From contig NW_019774748.1 in assembly GCF_001039355.2 (NCBI RefSeq), positions 144,454 to 208,453 of the forward strand: a DNA stretch of 64,000 nt, given 5' to 3'. The position numbers were made by a program, and so were the translations under genes. This document shows, piece by piece, positions 49,120 to 61,517 of the stretch. A model generated the notes under the pieces. That model had not been told where the DNA came from and did not search any database. It saw only the letters and a program-made list of their open reading frames with translations. Within the stretch, counting starts at the first letter, position 1, and each line of letters opens with the position of its first letter. The stretch is from Lingula anatina. Taxonomy: Eukaryota > Brachiopoda > Lingulata > Lingulida > Lingulidae.

Positions 49120-51719
49120 ATGAAGACCAGGTGGTTTGTTGCCAAGTGTCGCAACTTTTCATCTCTGGAGTCCAGTTTATCTTCTGGTATCTGGGGATGC
49201 AGAGAAAGGCAGTCCTCTCCTCAGCCAGCAGAGACCTTAAGCCAAGCCATGGAGGGAGGGAGAGTTGTCCTACTCTTCAGTGTTAATAACCAACATGGTT
49301 GGCATGGAGCTGCTGTTATGGAAACAGAGCCCGTTGTTATGGAAACAGCACCAACTGTCACAGAGAAGTCACCTGTGGCAAAGCAAATGCCAGCAGTTTG
49401 TTGCACTAAGAACCAGATTCCCGTAAAAACTCCTCACCTCAATGGTGACTGCAGTAATTTTGTAAGAGGAGACAGTTACAGATGGTATCAGTTCAAAGTG
49501 AAATGGCTAACAGAATTTCAGGGAGAGTTTAAAGAACAATGTCTTCCATTTTCTGCCACAAAAGAATTGGTGCTACTAGACAACACTCCAATAAATAAAG
49601 CAAGAAATTTTCAAGAATTGAATGAACACTCTGGCAGAACCTTGTATGAACTTCTGGTCCAGCATTATAACAAATTGTGCAGAGACCGTGAGGAGAAATT
49701 AAAGAAAGAGGAAGAGCAGATTCCACCCCCATTTTTCCACCCCAGGGAATCCAGGGATATGCAGGAAGTGTGGCTGCGCATTCTTGAAAAGGTTAAAAAT
49801 TTGGGAAAAGTATTGCTTGCTTGTGCATTTGGAAGTCAAAGGTGAGCACAAATATAATATAGATAGGTGATAAAAGAATAGGGTTTCACATAATTTTATT
49901 TGGCATGTCTTTCAATATGCAAATATTTAATATGCAAATATTCTGAAAACAAATGAAATTTACTTAATTAAAACCAAATTTGACCCTGAAATATTATTTC
50001 ATAAACTCTACTGTCTGTGTACTTTATTCAAGCAAAGTAATCACCCACTTGATAGATACTCTTGATAATTAAATGCTTAATTTGTCTAATTTCAGGTACA
50101 ATTTGCACACAGCTGAAAGTGATACAGACATGTTCATAATTTATGCTGCCAGTGCAAAAGATGTGCTGGGATTTAACCCGCCAAAACAGACAATAAAAGT
50201 AAAAAAAACTTACTAAATATTATGATTAAAGAATGTTTTGATGATTTTTTTAAAAATGTGCTATGAAATTTCATACCTGTATTTTTTAAAGATTTTTAAG
50301 AATTATTTTTCAAGTATTTTGTCCATCAGTAATACATGCTTAACATTAGATTTAAGTAAGAAGATGATTTAATTAGCACATCTTTAAAAAGTTCATCACC
50401 ACAGTATTATGGTTTGTACAGTCATTCATATATAAATCTTGTCTTACTATAGAAGTTCAAGAAGTCATTGCTTATATTTCAGAACCGTGATACAGAAACC
50501 TGTGACTATACAATCCATGAGGTTTTCCGTTACTGTGAGTTACTATTGGGGGGAGACCCTCGCTGTGTAGAAACTCTCTTCCTTCATCCCAGTTGTGTGT
50601 TCTATGCAGCAGAGGAATGGCAGGGGCTCTGTCAATATGGAAAGTTATTTTTGACTAAGTATGTCGAGCATTCATTTTATTGGCTCTTTAAGTGACATTG
50701 CTAAATAACATAATATTGACACATTCTGTCGTGCTCATGTTTGTAACATTTATATGTAATAATTTTTTTTCACAGTTGCACAAGGTTTTGATTTTTTGTC
50801 AGTTGGTCTGGTTGAAATGAGGAGAACTTTAGCGTCTAAATATAATTGAAGTCCTAGTTGCAATAAGAATTGAATATTTTATTTATAGCATATATTTTAC
50901 TCTTACAGACAATGCTTAGAAAAATACTTAGGTGATGCTACTGGATCTCGAGGACTGAAGCAATTGGAAAAATGGTGGAATCGACAGACAGATGGTGCTG
51001 AACTGTTGCCTGTTCATATCAGAAAACTGTTTTACATTGTGATAAGATTATTGCAAAATGCAAGGTAAAAAAAAAGACTCATACAAATTTTTTTATCAGA
51101 AATGTGTATCTCTGTATTAATAATTTAATAAACATAAATATAAAGAATTAAATAAGTCACATTTACTTGAGGTGAGGAGTGACAGACAGTGTTACTTTGT
51201 TTTAAGGGATGTTTCCAGTGGTGAAGGAATTGTAGTGTACAGACCTCAGCATTCTCCAGGGAGGAAGCTGCTGATGGAGACAAGGCGAGGAGAATACTCG
51301 TACAAGTATCTTAAGGAAATAATAGATGGGTAAGAATGTATGAGTTGAATTTTATATGATCAGATGATAATGGTTAGTACCACTAATTGTTTTTTACTTT
51401 TATGTAGTTGTACCTTAAGTGACTTAATACTTATTTTGTATTAGATGCGATGAATTAGATAATATATATTTTACCTTTTTGAAGTTTAATGAAATCTATA
51501 TTTTACAACAGAAAATGACATTATTTTTCGTTTTTGATATCATATTTCAGATTATTGCAAGAAATAGAAGCTAACAAAACAACTAGATTGTTGCCTGAGC
51601 AGCCTCCTAAGAAAAAACTGGAGGAATGGTTATTGGAACTCAGATACAATAGCCTAGTGGCTCTCAAGGAAAGCAAAGATGTTATAGGACAGAGTCCAGA
51701 CATAGATGATAAGGAGTAA
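49120..51719 (+). CDS. YTH-like domain fused to a polymerase-beta-type nucleotidyltransferase
   Basis: Exons 49120-49841, 50096-50198, 50483-50658, 50909-51064, 51207-51329 and 51551-51719 join in frame: 482 residues. Residues 3-175 follow the YTH pattern: RWFVAKCRNFSSLE, GIWGC (Trp25, likely first cage residue), VVLLFSVNNQHGWHG, then after a long low-complexity insert WYQFKVKWL and QCLPFSA. Residues ~180-205 are a charged helix. From ~225 comes a nucleotidyltransferase fold: AFGS (236-239) and SDTD (Asp250, Asp252), the GS...DxD signature, then a C-terminal half resembling the bacterial RlaP/COG3541 predicted nucleotidyltransferases. Known families suggest m6A (or other modified RNA) recognition by the first half and nucleotide addition by the second; the combined activity is inference. 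The start follows an acceptor; an upstream leader exon ending at 48845 is likely. A polyadenylation signal is at 52032-52037. No second copy is in the window. Confidence 0.75.
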
Positions 51720-52439
51720 CCTTGGCATGTGCAATGTACTTTGTTTTGGAATTGGTATCACAAATTTTAAGGAGGATGTGTGTAGTTTTATTTGTAAATT
51801 GTTTTTTACTTAATGGATTTCTGGCCACTAGACTTCAATTTTGGGGCCAACTGTCTTGTGAAAAACTTTAAATATTCTTCAACAAAAACTGTGTTTTATC
51901 TAGGATGGTTGAAAATTAGAATAGAAACCAATTGTTATTATCTCTGTCCTACTCTTTATCAAAATATATATTCACACTCCTACCTAAGCCTGTAATAATT
52001 GTAAAATTGTCACAAGGAAAGATTGTCATCAAATAAAACACCTTTAAAAAATATTTGGAAATGGAATGATGTCCCTAAAATTGTTTACACGACGTAGGAC
52101 TAACCTACACTGAGACAGGACTCTTCATTTTTTAGGTATTCCAAGAAACATCACATAATAAACCAGATTGTATCTTTAAAATGAAGTTTTATTTTTGTCC
52201 ATGAAAAAAAAAATTACAAATGATAAATGAATGAAATATATATATACAGCGATGGTAGTGTGCAGATGATGATGTCGATGGCGCATTTTAATGTTATGCA
52301 GTGTAAAATGATCTATATCTCAATATGTGAAAATCTTACATAATTCCCATTTCTTTGGAAGCCAATCTTGATAAAGTTCTGTACACTGACACAATTATTG
52401 TCATTATTGTATCTGTGTCTGAATAATGGAGTACAGCAC
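51720..52439. other. Tail-to-tail spacer
   Basis: It contains AATAAA at 52032 for the plus-strand YTH-nucleotidyltransferase gene and, on the minus strand, AATAAA near 52187 for the small gene that follows. The two transcripts should end within ~150 bases of each other. Confidence 0.6.
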
Positions 52440-53186
52440 TTATACTATGACCACCTCTTCACCTCCAATGTGATTGTATTCGGTCTTGTACATTTTAGGA
52501 GCAGTAAATGTAGATTTAGGTCCAGGCTCTGGTAGAACATATGGAGTGTCTACAGGGCAGAAGAAAATGTCTCTAAGTTTGACATCAGAGGGAGTTACAT
52601 AAGAGTCCTGTTGCAGAGACTTGAGACCACTATGAGGGACAGGCAGCATAGCATTGGGTTGACGTGGAATCTTTGTCTTGAATTTAAACCAAGTTGGGTC
52701 ACGCATTGGAAGATTTTCTCTTGGTACTGTGTCTTTTGGCACAGGGCTGGAAAATCAATAAAAAACATTTAAATCAATATGCATTATACACATTATACAC
52801 AGATATACATGAACACCTTAATGTTAAGCACTATATATACATTTCAACATTTTTCATGGATCATATTTGGCAGATTTGTTGCATCTGTTATGGAGGGTTG
52901 ATGTTTCTTGGATTAGTGCAATAGTAACTGATTAAACATGTTGATTATAAGCAGTTTGATATACTCACTTGTGTTTTTGCCCATGTCCCCATGCCTTGGG
53001 GTACTCCTCACACTCCCAGTATGTTGTTGCATCTTTTCTTGGATAGCCATCCAACTCGTGTCTGGAGAAAGCCCTGTGGTCTTTGTTGGTTGTGGTCAAG
53101 TAGGTGTCGTCCAGTCTGAGTACACCCTTGTCTTTGGGGTAGAAGACCATCCCCTTGATCTTCTCATTCAGAGTGGATGGAACCAT
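52440..53186 (-). CDS. Small proline-rich protein of unknown function, two coding exons
   Basis: Minus-strand exons 53186-52969 and 52746-52440 (coding part) join at phase 2 to give 174 residues, starting MVPSTLNEKIKG and ending GGEEVVIV. It has no signal peptide, membrane segment or catalytic motif. The many short Pro, Tyr and Trp-containing stretches (YWECEEYPKAWGHGQK, RDPTWFKFKTKIPRQP, DTPYVLPEPGP) resemble ciliary microtubule inner proteins. I do not recognise a specific family, so that is a guess. The ATG lies 3 bases inside its exon, implying a 5' leader exon before the N at 53485. Splice sites and the unbroken frame make the gene itself credible. Confidence 0.7.
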
Positions 53187-53484
53187 TTTCTGTAATAAAA
53201 TGGAGATTTTTAATTACTGCTTTTATTTGATCTGCTGATGACTCAGAAAGTGAGAACTCATACTTGAGAATTTCTTTATTTGAAAAACAAGAAAAATTGC
53301 ACAAATTAAATATATAGGGGCTTACTTTACTACCTCAAGGTACTAGTACCACCTTAAATAGCATATTTCCAATAATCAATACAAAACCTTACTCCTTAGT
53401 CTAAAGTTGCCAATAAACAAAAAAATATCATACCAAGTACTGTATAATCTTTGGCTAGCATCTTCTATAAATATATATATTGGG

Positions 53485-53485
53485 N
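53485..53485. other. Assembly join (single N)
   Basis: After this N the sequence restarts at a point equal to 37648, exactly one base after the end of the exact repeat that precedes it. Confidence 0.9.
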
Positions 53486-54030
53486 CATCATTTTTAATGT
53501 ATTATCTTTAATTTCTGAACATGTGTAGACATTAAAAGGGTATATGTAACTTAATAGACAGTGCACTTGTACCATATACTGGTAGGTATGTATTGTGACC
53601 AAATGACTTTCACCCATCTGCTCAGCATTTAAATGATAAATAAGTGTTAGAACATTCCAGTTCTGGCAGAATTCTTTATTTACATGTTAGTGATAGTTGA
53701 TGTATATACTCTGAAGTGAATTGCAATTTGTCTATATCTGCCAATTGGGGAAGTCCCGTAAGTGTGATCACAGCTGGGGACACATTTATCAAGGCTAAAG
53801 TTATAGCACAAAGATGTTGTTTTAATTTATTCTGTGATTGTAAATACAATGTTACTTTTTATGCTGCATTTATAGTGAACTGTGTTGTGAAAGTAAAATT
53901 GTAATTTTTACCATTTATGTCCTGGGGGGAGGGGGTTTGTTATAACCATTAGATAATTAGAAAGTACAAGTGATTATGACAAAATAAGTAAACTGTGTTA
54001 TGTCCTTTTTAACACAAAAAGGTTCAGTGA

Positions 54031-54342
54031 CAGGCCTACCCAACTACCAGACACTGAATGATCCAGAATTCACCGGTAGATCGGATCACACTACCCATTT
54101 TCAACGTGTGCGTCAGAACGCATTTCACAGTATCATACCCTGAACAAATTTTGAGTGGTGATGCAATACTTTCCAACCCCACTGAGAATCAGCACTATCA
54201 CATCGTGTACTAGGCAAGAGCAGTGTCGAATCTGATATTTCGAAGTGCGTACTAACGCACACCTTGAAAATGGTTAATGTGGTTCGATCTACCAGTGAGT
54301 TCAGGATCATTTGGTGCTGAGTCTGGTAGTTGGGTAGGCCTG
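54031..54342. mobile_element. MITE with long terminal inverted repeats (second haplotype)
   Basis: Allelic copy of 38193-38509 with an 8-base deletion in the left arm and several substitutions. Confidence 0.75.
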
Positions 54343-55235
54343 AGTCACATATACATGTAAATGGGCTTTTAAAGCCCTGAAGGGAATTTGTAGTGGTTTA
54401 ATAAGCCATTGTACCAGAAAGTTATAGCAGTTTGCAAATGGCCTAGCATATCATCTCATGCCATATAAAAATGCCAATAGTTTGATTTATCAGTTGATCA
54501 TACTGAAAATTTTGACAATATCGTACATCTCTTGCAATGAAGCAAAGTGATGAATTTGTTGATCAAAACCATCGAAATAAATTATTTTGTCTGAGATTTT
54601 CAAATGTGGAGGGATACCTGGACCTTTTGCTTTAAGCACATTGTGTAAAACATACATTGCATGCGGTTAGAAACAATACATACTGTTTTCATGTACCACT
54701 AAGTGCCACCAGGATTTAAAAATTTAGCTTACTGTAATTGTCGATTAATTTTAATATATTAATTTAATATTTATACTGATATAAATCCACATTGCATGAA
54801 TCTCTGTTTATCTGTTAAATAATAAATGTTTGCAAATATCCATATATGAAGGATAAATAAATATAAAGATTTGATGTAACACTGCTTTAATTTGGCTTTT
54901 GGAATGTGGTGACTAAATATTGCACATAATTTGGAGAAAGCAAAATATCACAAAAACTAAAAACAAATTGGAATCACTGCCTTAAAGTTACTCTTACAAA
55001 ATTCCTGATACAATATTAAGATGCACATTGAGTGCATACATTTAAAAGTTGTTACTGTATAAAACTTAAAAGGGATTCTTTGGTTATAATGGACAATTAT
55101 AAATACTTCCTTAGCATCATACATTAAAGTAAAAACAAAACAGAAATACAAAACCAAAAATTCTTGGTTCAACTTGTTACAAACATATGACTGCTGATCA
55201 ATGAAGGACAACCGCCACCAGCTTAAATTCTTGTT

Positions 55236-58200
55236 TCACAGTAAGTGGTGATAAAAGGGATTCACATCCAGAGAACACTCTGCACAAGGAAACTCTTTGG
55301 TGAAAAATGGTTCATACCTATAATAAAGAAATATAAATGGATGTACATGTGATTAGCTATGATAAAAGGTTAATTAAAATATGTATTTTTTAATGCCACC
55401 CAACTTCAGGTAAACTAAAAGATTACAACATGTAACTGTCTGAACCATGAGCTTCAGATGCCCAAGGTCTGACAGCTTCTTATTTTCAAACCATTATTAT
55501 CAAAAGCACATTAGCCATGATCTTCACTATTCACAAATGCTTGATTTTTAGAAATGTCCATTCTATCATCAGGGCTTGACATTAAGGGTGGCCCACTGGC
55601 CCTGGGCCACTGAAAACCAACCTAGGGCCATTGAATCACTGGGGTCACTGGCCCAAAGAGCAAGTAAAATGTCATATGTCAAATCATCCTCACAATATTT
55701 ACCGATATCTTGGGCCAGTATCGAAAAAAGTTAGTGTCAAGCCCTGATCATGTGGATGCCAGGCTCCCATTATATATGGTGTGATGTATATCTGGCATTT
55801 AAAAAGTACGTAAATTATTCCAGCCTATTTTCACTCAAATCTTGACAAATTTATTTGAATAAATATCTGGAAAGAGAGGTCTCTGATAGCTTTTTAATGC
55901 ATAAGCAAAAATTTTGCCCAAGAAACCAAAGTGAACAAGGAGTTTGGTTGATTTGGTGATTGATAATTTGATTGGTTGATTAACTGGGAAGGCTATTTCA
56001 CAGTCCGTCATCGAGATCTGCAAGAACCTGAAGCTCAGGGTGGTACTGAGATGTAAAAATAAATGGTTATTGGTTGTCATTTAAAAATTAAGATCTAATT
56101 CAGTGTCTTACTTAATTTGCAAAAGTACACCTGAGACATCTGCCAATATCGCCCACAACCACATTACATGTATACAACACATACCATAAGTTAACTGCCA
56201 AATTCCTGTGATCCTGTTGTCCAGGAGATGACATGACTTCATGCCACCAGTATGCAGGCATGAACAGAGCTTCTCCCTCATTTATAGTGCAGTTCATAGG
56301 GTAAGCACCTTAAAATGAGAAAGATTTTCTTTATTTTGTTGTTCAAAGTAAAAATACCAATGTTGATATTTCAATATTAAAACATCACACTATCACATCT
56401 CAAGCACAAGTACCACACAAGCATATCTCTGTCACACAGCAAACTAACATGCCCCAGCTAGCACACCCTATTTGTCACACCAAACAAATTATCACATCTC
56501 TAACACAACTACCACACTACTGCACCTTTGTTACACTTATATCACACTATATCAAATCTCTACCATGCTTATGCCATTTTCACAATTATAAAATATGCAT
56601 ACCTAGCATGGCATCAAATATTTGCCACACCTAGCACATCACAACATCTCTGACATTGCTCAAGATACCACCGCATCTCTGCCACACTTAGCTCACACAT
56701 CTGTATCACACTTTGTGTGCAACTTATTTGTTAGATTTAAGACATTCACTCTTCTTTCACATCTAGAACACTACTAGTTAACTACCTCATTTGCACTGCA
56801 CTTTAATCATGCTCAATTCTTTGATAAAACATACATATATGCAATACTGTCCAGGAACAATATGTGAAAATATTAATATAGTCTAATTTCTGATAAAAAA
56901 AAACAAGGCAAGAAAGTTAACAAATATTTGTATCTCTGTCATTAAAATATGATATTTTAAGTGAAAGAAAAAAGACAATAAAACTGAATAATCAGGCATT
57001 TTTTTCCTCTTTGACACCCCTTGCTATGAATCATAATGTAATCGATATATATTGTATAGTCACCTGCAAACTTGGGAAACCTCTGAAAGTCTGGATTACG
57101 GATGTCTACTGGTGACATAACCATTGAGGTGCTGTCCAAAAGGCCCTTTCTCAGAAACTGCTTTGTGGTTTTATTAAACTTCAGCAAAGCTTCTGGAATG
57201 TGGGCCTCGTAGAGGTTTGTGTTGTCATGGGGATCAAACAAGGTCACTTCCTTCTGGCCACTTAACTACAAATGGAAAATGAAAATCGCTGTGTTACACA
57301 ATCCACAAAATACCCTAGTAATACTTCTTAGGCCAGATAACTGTCAAAAACAACAATGTTACCATTAGAGTAAAGAAATATATTGCATTATAGTGATTAA
57401 ATAATCAACTTTCTACATTTACCTGGAACAGTAAGTTGTCAAATGGATCAAAATGCAACCGTCCCAGAGTGTAACCATCACTTAGCCAGATATTTAGGTG
57501 TCTTCTTTTCAGTAAGCCTTTGACAAACCCTGGTTCTTTTATATCCTGCTCAAGGCTAGGGAAATACTGGGGAATAGAAGTGTATTCAAGATAGGCAGAA
57601 TAGTTGCGGTGCTTCCCATGATTTTTATCATTACTTAGCATCTCTAAAAAAATTGAAAAATTTACATTCAGTGTGGCAGGTCTTACAACCACCAAATCTG
57701 GGAAGTGTAATTGCTTTTTAACATCTGTTGGTATGGTGAATGTTTTGTGATCTTCCCATAATTCTGCCTTTTCCACACCTTCAAAGTCACCATTTGGAGT
57801 CAGTTTGACATGCACTTCTTCATGCAAATACCTTTCCTTAAAATAATCAGTCGTCCACTTCGAGAGCGCAGCCCAATCCTTCATAGTGCCCCTAATTATA
57901 ACAGGTTTGGAACGCTTGACATACTCATGAAAGAATTCCTCTTTAGTGGGCATGTGGATTCTATCACAAACTGCTAAATGTTTATGTCTGGCTGCTGTCC
58001 CACTGGAAGATGCACATGTGTCTATCTGGCTAGCAACACAGTCATAATTTTTATCATCACCACGCTGTGTGTCATGCTGATCACTACCCTGGACCTTGGA
58101 CAGCCAGCTCTGATATCTCAACAGTAATGGGTTTGGCTGACTGTTGAACAAAGAGGACATACTGGCAATATTTTCTGAGGAATGCACCACGTGAAAGAGA

Positions 58201-58688
58201 TTTTGAAGAATGTCTAACCTGTGTAATCCCTCCACTGACACATGCCCTGAGTCAGTTCTGAAAGAATCGCAGACATTATTGACAAATTGCACCACGGATG
58301 ACAGTGTCACATGCCCGCTGTAAACTTCTGCCTCTGGTGTCCACATATTCGCAGGAGCGGGCAGTAGACATGTACGATCGTTTTTTCTCTTCCGAAATGC
58401 AATAAAATGCGTGTTGTTGTTAGGTCTTTTATTCGCCCACTTAATTTTCCTATTAAAAGGCCACGCGAATCCTTGAATATCCAATGATCCAAATGTCACG
58501 TTTTCCTCTTTAAAAATGCCCTGTAATTCTTCCAAGATTTTAGATGTTGAGGGGACTTTGGTCACAGCGGCGACGACACAGGATGTTTCCACTGCATGCA
58601 AAATATCATCGGATTTTAAATTATGTACACATTGAGAGAATTTTACCAGTAAAATGCACATTGTGATGTACAGAGTCCATATTCCCAT
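55236..58688 (-). CDS. Secretory JmjC/cupin-type oxygenase, intact allele
   Basis: Minus-strand exons 58688-57423, 57265-57064, 56308-56185 and 55317-55236 give an unbroken 557-residue protein. Residues 1-20 are a signal peptide. Residues ~20-200 have no motif I can name. The C-terminal ~180 residues are a JmjC/cupin-8 domain: His412 and Asp414 (HFD), Lys427 for 2-oxoglutarate, His512 in YWWHEV, and a closing LAVNLWYEPFFTKEFPC. All residues for Fe(II)/2-oxoglutarate catalysis are present. JMJD7-like and TYW5-like hydroxylases share this end. The signal peptide sets this protein apart and suggests a substrate in the ER or outside the cell. The substrate is unknown. Codons at the site of the other allele's stop read Asp-Lys-Asn-Tyr-Asp. 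It is divergent from WDR45 by 382 bases. Confidence 0.85.
55570..55746. mobile_element. 177-bp MITE present only in one haplotype
   Basis: The ends are CAGGGCTTGACATTAA and TTAGTGTCAAGCCCTG, flanked by the direct repeat ATCAT (55565-55569 and 55747-55751). The other haplotype near 39730 has the empty site CTATCATATGGATG. It lies between JmjC exons 3 and 4, an intronic position. Confidence 0.85.
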
Positions 58689-59070
58689 CCTCGGCAGTCA
58701 TTTAGTATAAGACTTACATAGAGGGATTACGTGTCCAAATGCTAGAGGATTTTCATTCTGTTGTTGATGCCCTGGTTGATTATAGGTGTCAGGACGACCA
58801 GACAAGCTAATCACTTTCCTTTTCTTATTAAAATTTTTGACTGGTTATAAGTCAAATTTTCCAGCAATGGACGTTATTTATATACACAAACAATTTGAAA
58901 ATCTTTAAGATAGTACTGAAAGTTCAGGTAGAATTGACATTCCACGAGACTTAAAATTATTAGATTCATTGTATTGAAGATAAACTCCACCTATAGTTCT
59001 TAATCCTACCAAAACAGAGAGAGATGACAGCAAACCTAGAAATTATATTTTGAAACGGAGTTTATCAGCC
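58689..59070. promoter_or_regulatory. Bidirectional promoter region (second haplotype)
   Basis: Same 382-base spacing and nearly the same sequence as 42683-43064. Confidence 0.55.
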
Positions 59071-59334
59071 ATGTCCAGCAGGGGAGTGAATAACCTGCGA
59101 TTTAATCAAGATCATGGTATTTAATATTTAATGTTTCAGAATGTGATGTAATAATCTTCTTGAATACAATGTTTATGTACTACATGCATTTCCTACATTT
59201 TACCTGTAGTTTTTATTTCCTGAATATACACTGTAATTATTAATAATTTTCGTATGTTGTGCAAGAAAACAAACGAAATACTTGCCCAAATAATGGTAAT
59301 AATTGTCAATTAAAATAGTCCAATGTGATATGTT

Positions 59335-59369
<35 letters not shown>

Positions 59370-61126
59370 TTTTATTTAGCAGTATTTATTTTATATACTC
59401 TCCTGGCAGCCAGAAAATATTCAGTCCCATTTAACATTTTTAAAGCCTAAGGCCTGTTTGTGATCTTTTTGGTATGATATTGTTCCTTTATTAATTTATC
59501 CAGATATTAATATGTGGTGTTTCCCACTTAACCATGGAAATGACCCTTTGATTACATTTAATTATAGGTAAATGAAAAAAGGAAATGTGTTTGAAGTTAA
59601 TTTTTTCTTTTTAATATAGGCTGTTTTTCATGTGCAATGGAATCAGGTGTGCGGATCTACAATGTTGACCCCTTAGCAGAGAAACTCAGGCTTGGTATTT
59701 ATACAAATTTCTTTCTTGTATTTACATCTCTTTTTGTATTTCCAAGCACTATAAAACTTTTGAGCACTGCAACATTTGTAAGAAAAAGTTCTTTTTAGTA
59801 GTCTAGATTCTATAGAATAGATTGATACTGTAAGGTGATTGAAAACACTGTTTAATGTGATTTGTTTTACAGGCATTGAGTCAGTAGGTAGTGTGAGTCA
59901 AGTGGAAATGCTTCAAAGAACCAACCTCCTGGCAGTTGTTGGTGGAGGAGCAATGCCAAAATTTGCAGAAAATGCAGGTATAAATACTGGTATTAATCAT
60001 TTAAAAAGAAACAATGATAAATTGTCTTTATTTTTGGTTTTACTCTTTGGTGTGAGTCTATGTGGTTTTAGTTGATCTGAAATGTTCAAATATATATTTT
60101 GTGGTTTCGTAACAGGAATAATATTTCGTAGCAGGAATGATTTTGTTGTAAGCTACAAAATATACAATTGGAATGAAAACATATATACATTTTAGGTGTT
60201 AAATTTGGTAAAAGGTGGCTTGTGAATATATTTTGCAGTTCTGTTGTTGGATGATTCTCAGAGAGATATGCAGAAGAAGCTAGTAATGGAAATCACAGTA
60301 TCCCAGCCGGTGCTAGGTGTCAGACTATGGAGAAAAAGAGAAGTTGAACAGAAGTCCTTTATCAGGTAATGTTGTCCATGATGGGAGTGCAAGGACAGTA
60401 AAAATTAGCATTAATGATTAATTGAAAAGGTTTATGCCAAACTGAAGGAATCAGAAATAAGAAAGGGGTTGCTAAATTGGGTTTAAAGGATAGTTAGATA
60501 ATAGTATGTTTTAATAATTTTTGAAATCCTATTTGGAGTATGATGAAAATTCTTTATGTGATCTACAAATTGAAGTTAATGGTTAGCAAGTGGTGTGTTC
60601 TGTAGAAAGTTAATTTTGTTACAAGTAATCTGACTTAAATTCAGCTTAATAGTGGTGCTACGGAACCAGATTTGTGTGTTTGGCATATACTCAGATGATC
60701 CTCAGAGTGCAAAGCATTTGGTAACTTTGGACACAAGGGATAATCCTAAAGGTGAGTTAACATATGATACCTGAATGTCAAAATGTTTTTGCCTAAATAT
60801 GGTGAGATATTGTAGAACAGACTGTTTAAATAAGAGCAGACACAAAATGTCAAAAGTAATTGTCCTGGTTTATTAAACCCTTTTACAGCCTGTTTGATCT
60901 CCAGATTTAATCGGTGCTCTTTCATGATAGGTTTATGTGAAGTCAGCCCAGCCTCTGACAGGCCTATTTTGGCATACCTTGGACACAAGCGAGGCAGCTT
61001 GCAGCTGTTGGTGAGTGACTATTCACTATGATAAAATGAATATATGTTCTGTGACAGTCACAACAATCTGGTAGTGGTTGTATGACCACTTGAAATGATA
61101 GAAAAAGCAGTAATCCTTCATTCATT

Positions 61127-61154
61127 GTACCACCAGCGTTAGCGCTGGCGGTAC
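61127..61154. repeat. 28-bp palindrome (second haplotype)
   Basis: Same palindrome as 45122-45149, here directly preceded by CCTTCATTCATT. Confidence 0.7.
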
Positions 61155-61180
61155 ACATGGTTTCGGTCCCGTCCGGATCG

Positions 61181-61244
61181 TTCCGCCGGCTCCGCCGGCT
61201 CCGCCGGTTCCGCCGGCTCCGCCGGCTCCGCCGGCTCCGCCGGA
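61181..61244 (+). repeat. CCGCCGGCT minisatellite
   Basis: About seven 9-bp GC-only units in an otherwise AT-rich region. The other haplotype has fewer units before its N. The extreme base composition explains the assembly breaks. Confidence 0.85.
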
Positions 61245-61297
61245 CGGCTACCGTTACCGCTTCTCCTCCTAGACGGTAAGGGCCCCCGTACCCCTCT

Positions 61298-61298
61298 N
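61298..61298. other. Assembly join (single N)
   Basis: The sequence on the right has no counterpart in the other haplotype until about 62045, so the join itself is doubtful. Confidence 0.9.
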
Positions 61299-61517
61299 TA
61301 TATGCGGCGTTGATTTCTTTATGATGTCCCATCTAATGTCATACTGGGTTTTATTTTCTGTTAATTTCCATATGTATTTGGATAACTCAGTATCTGCAGC
61401 ATATTTCTTGTCACTAAATGACTTGGTGTGATTATTGTATCTCAACTTAAATTGGCCACCACAAAGCCCTATATATTTCATGCATTTGTCCTTAGTAGTG
61501 ACTGATGCTTGGTACAC
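61299..61517 (-). mobile_element. GIY-YIG endonuclease fragment of a Penelope-like retroelement
   Basis: The minus-strand translation contains KYIGLCGGQFKLRYNNHTKS and ELSKYIWKL..., the GIY-YIG pattern (YIG, then RYNNH, then the ELSKYIW helix) common at the C-terminal end of Penelope-like elements in invertebrates. It is cut by the N at 61298. The reverse transcriptase part is not in the window. Confidence 0.65.
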
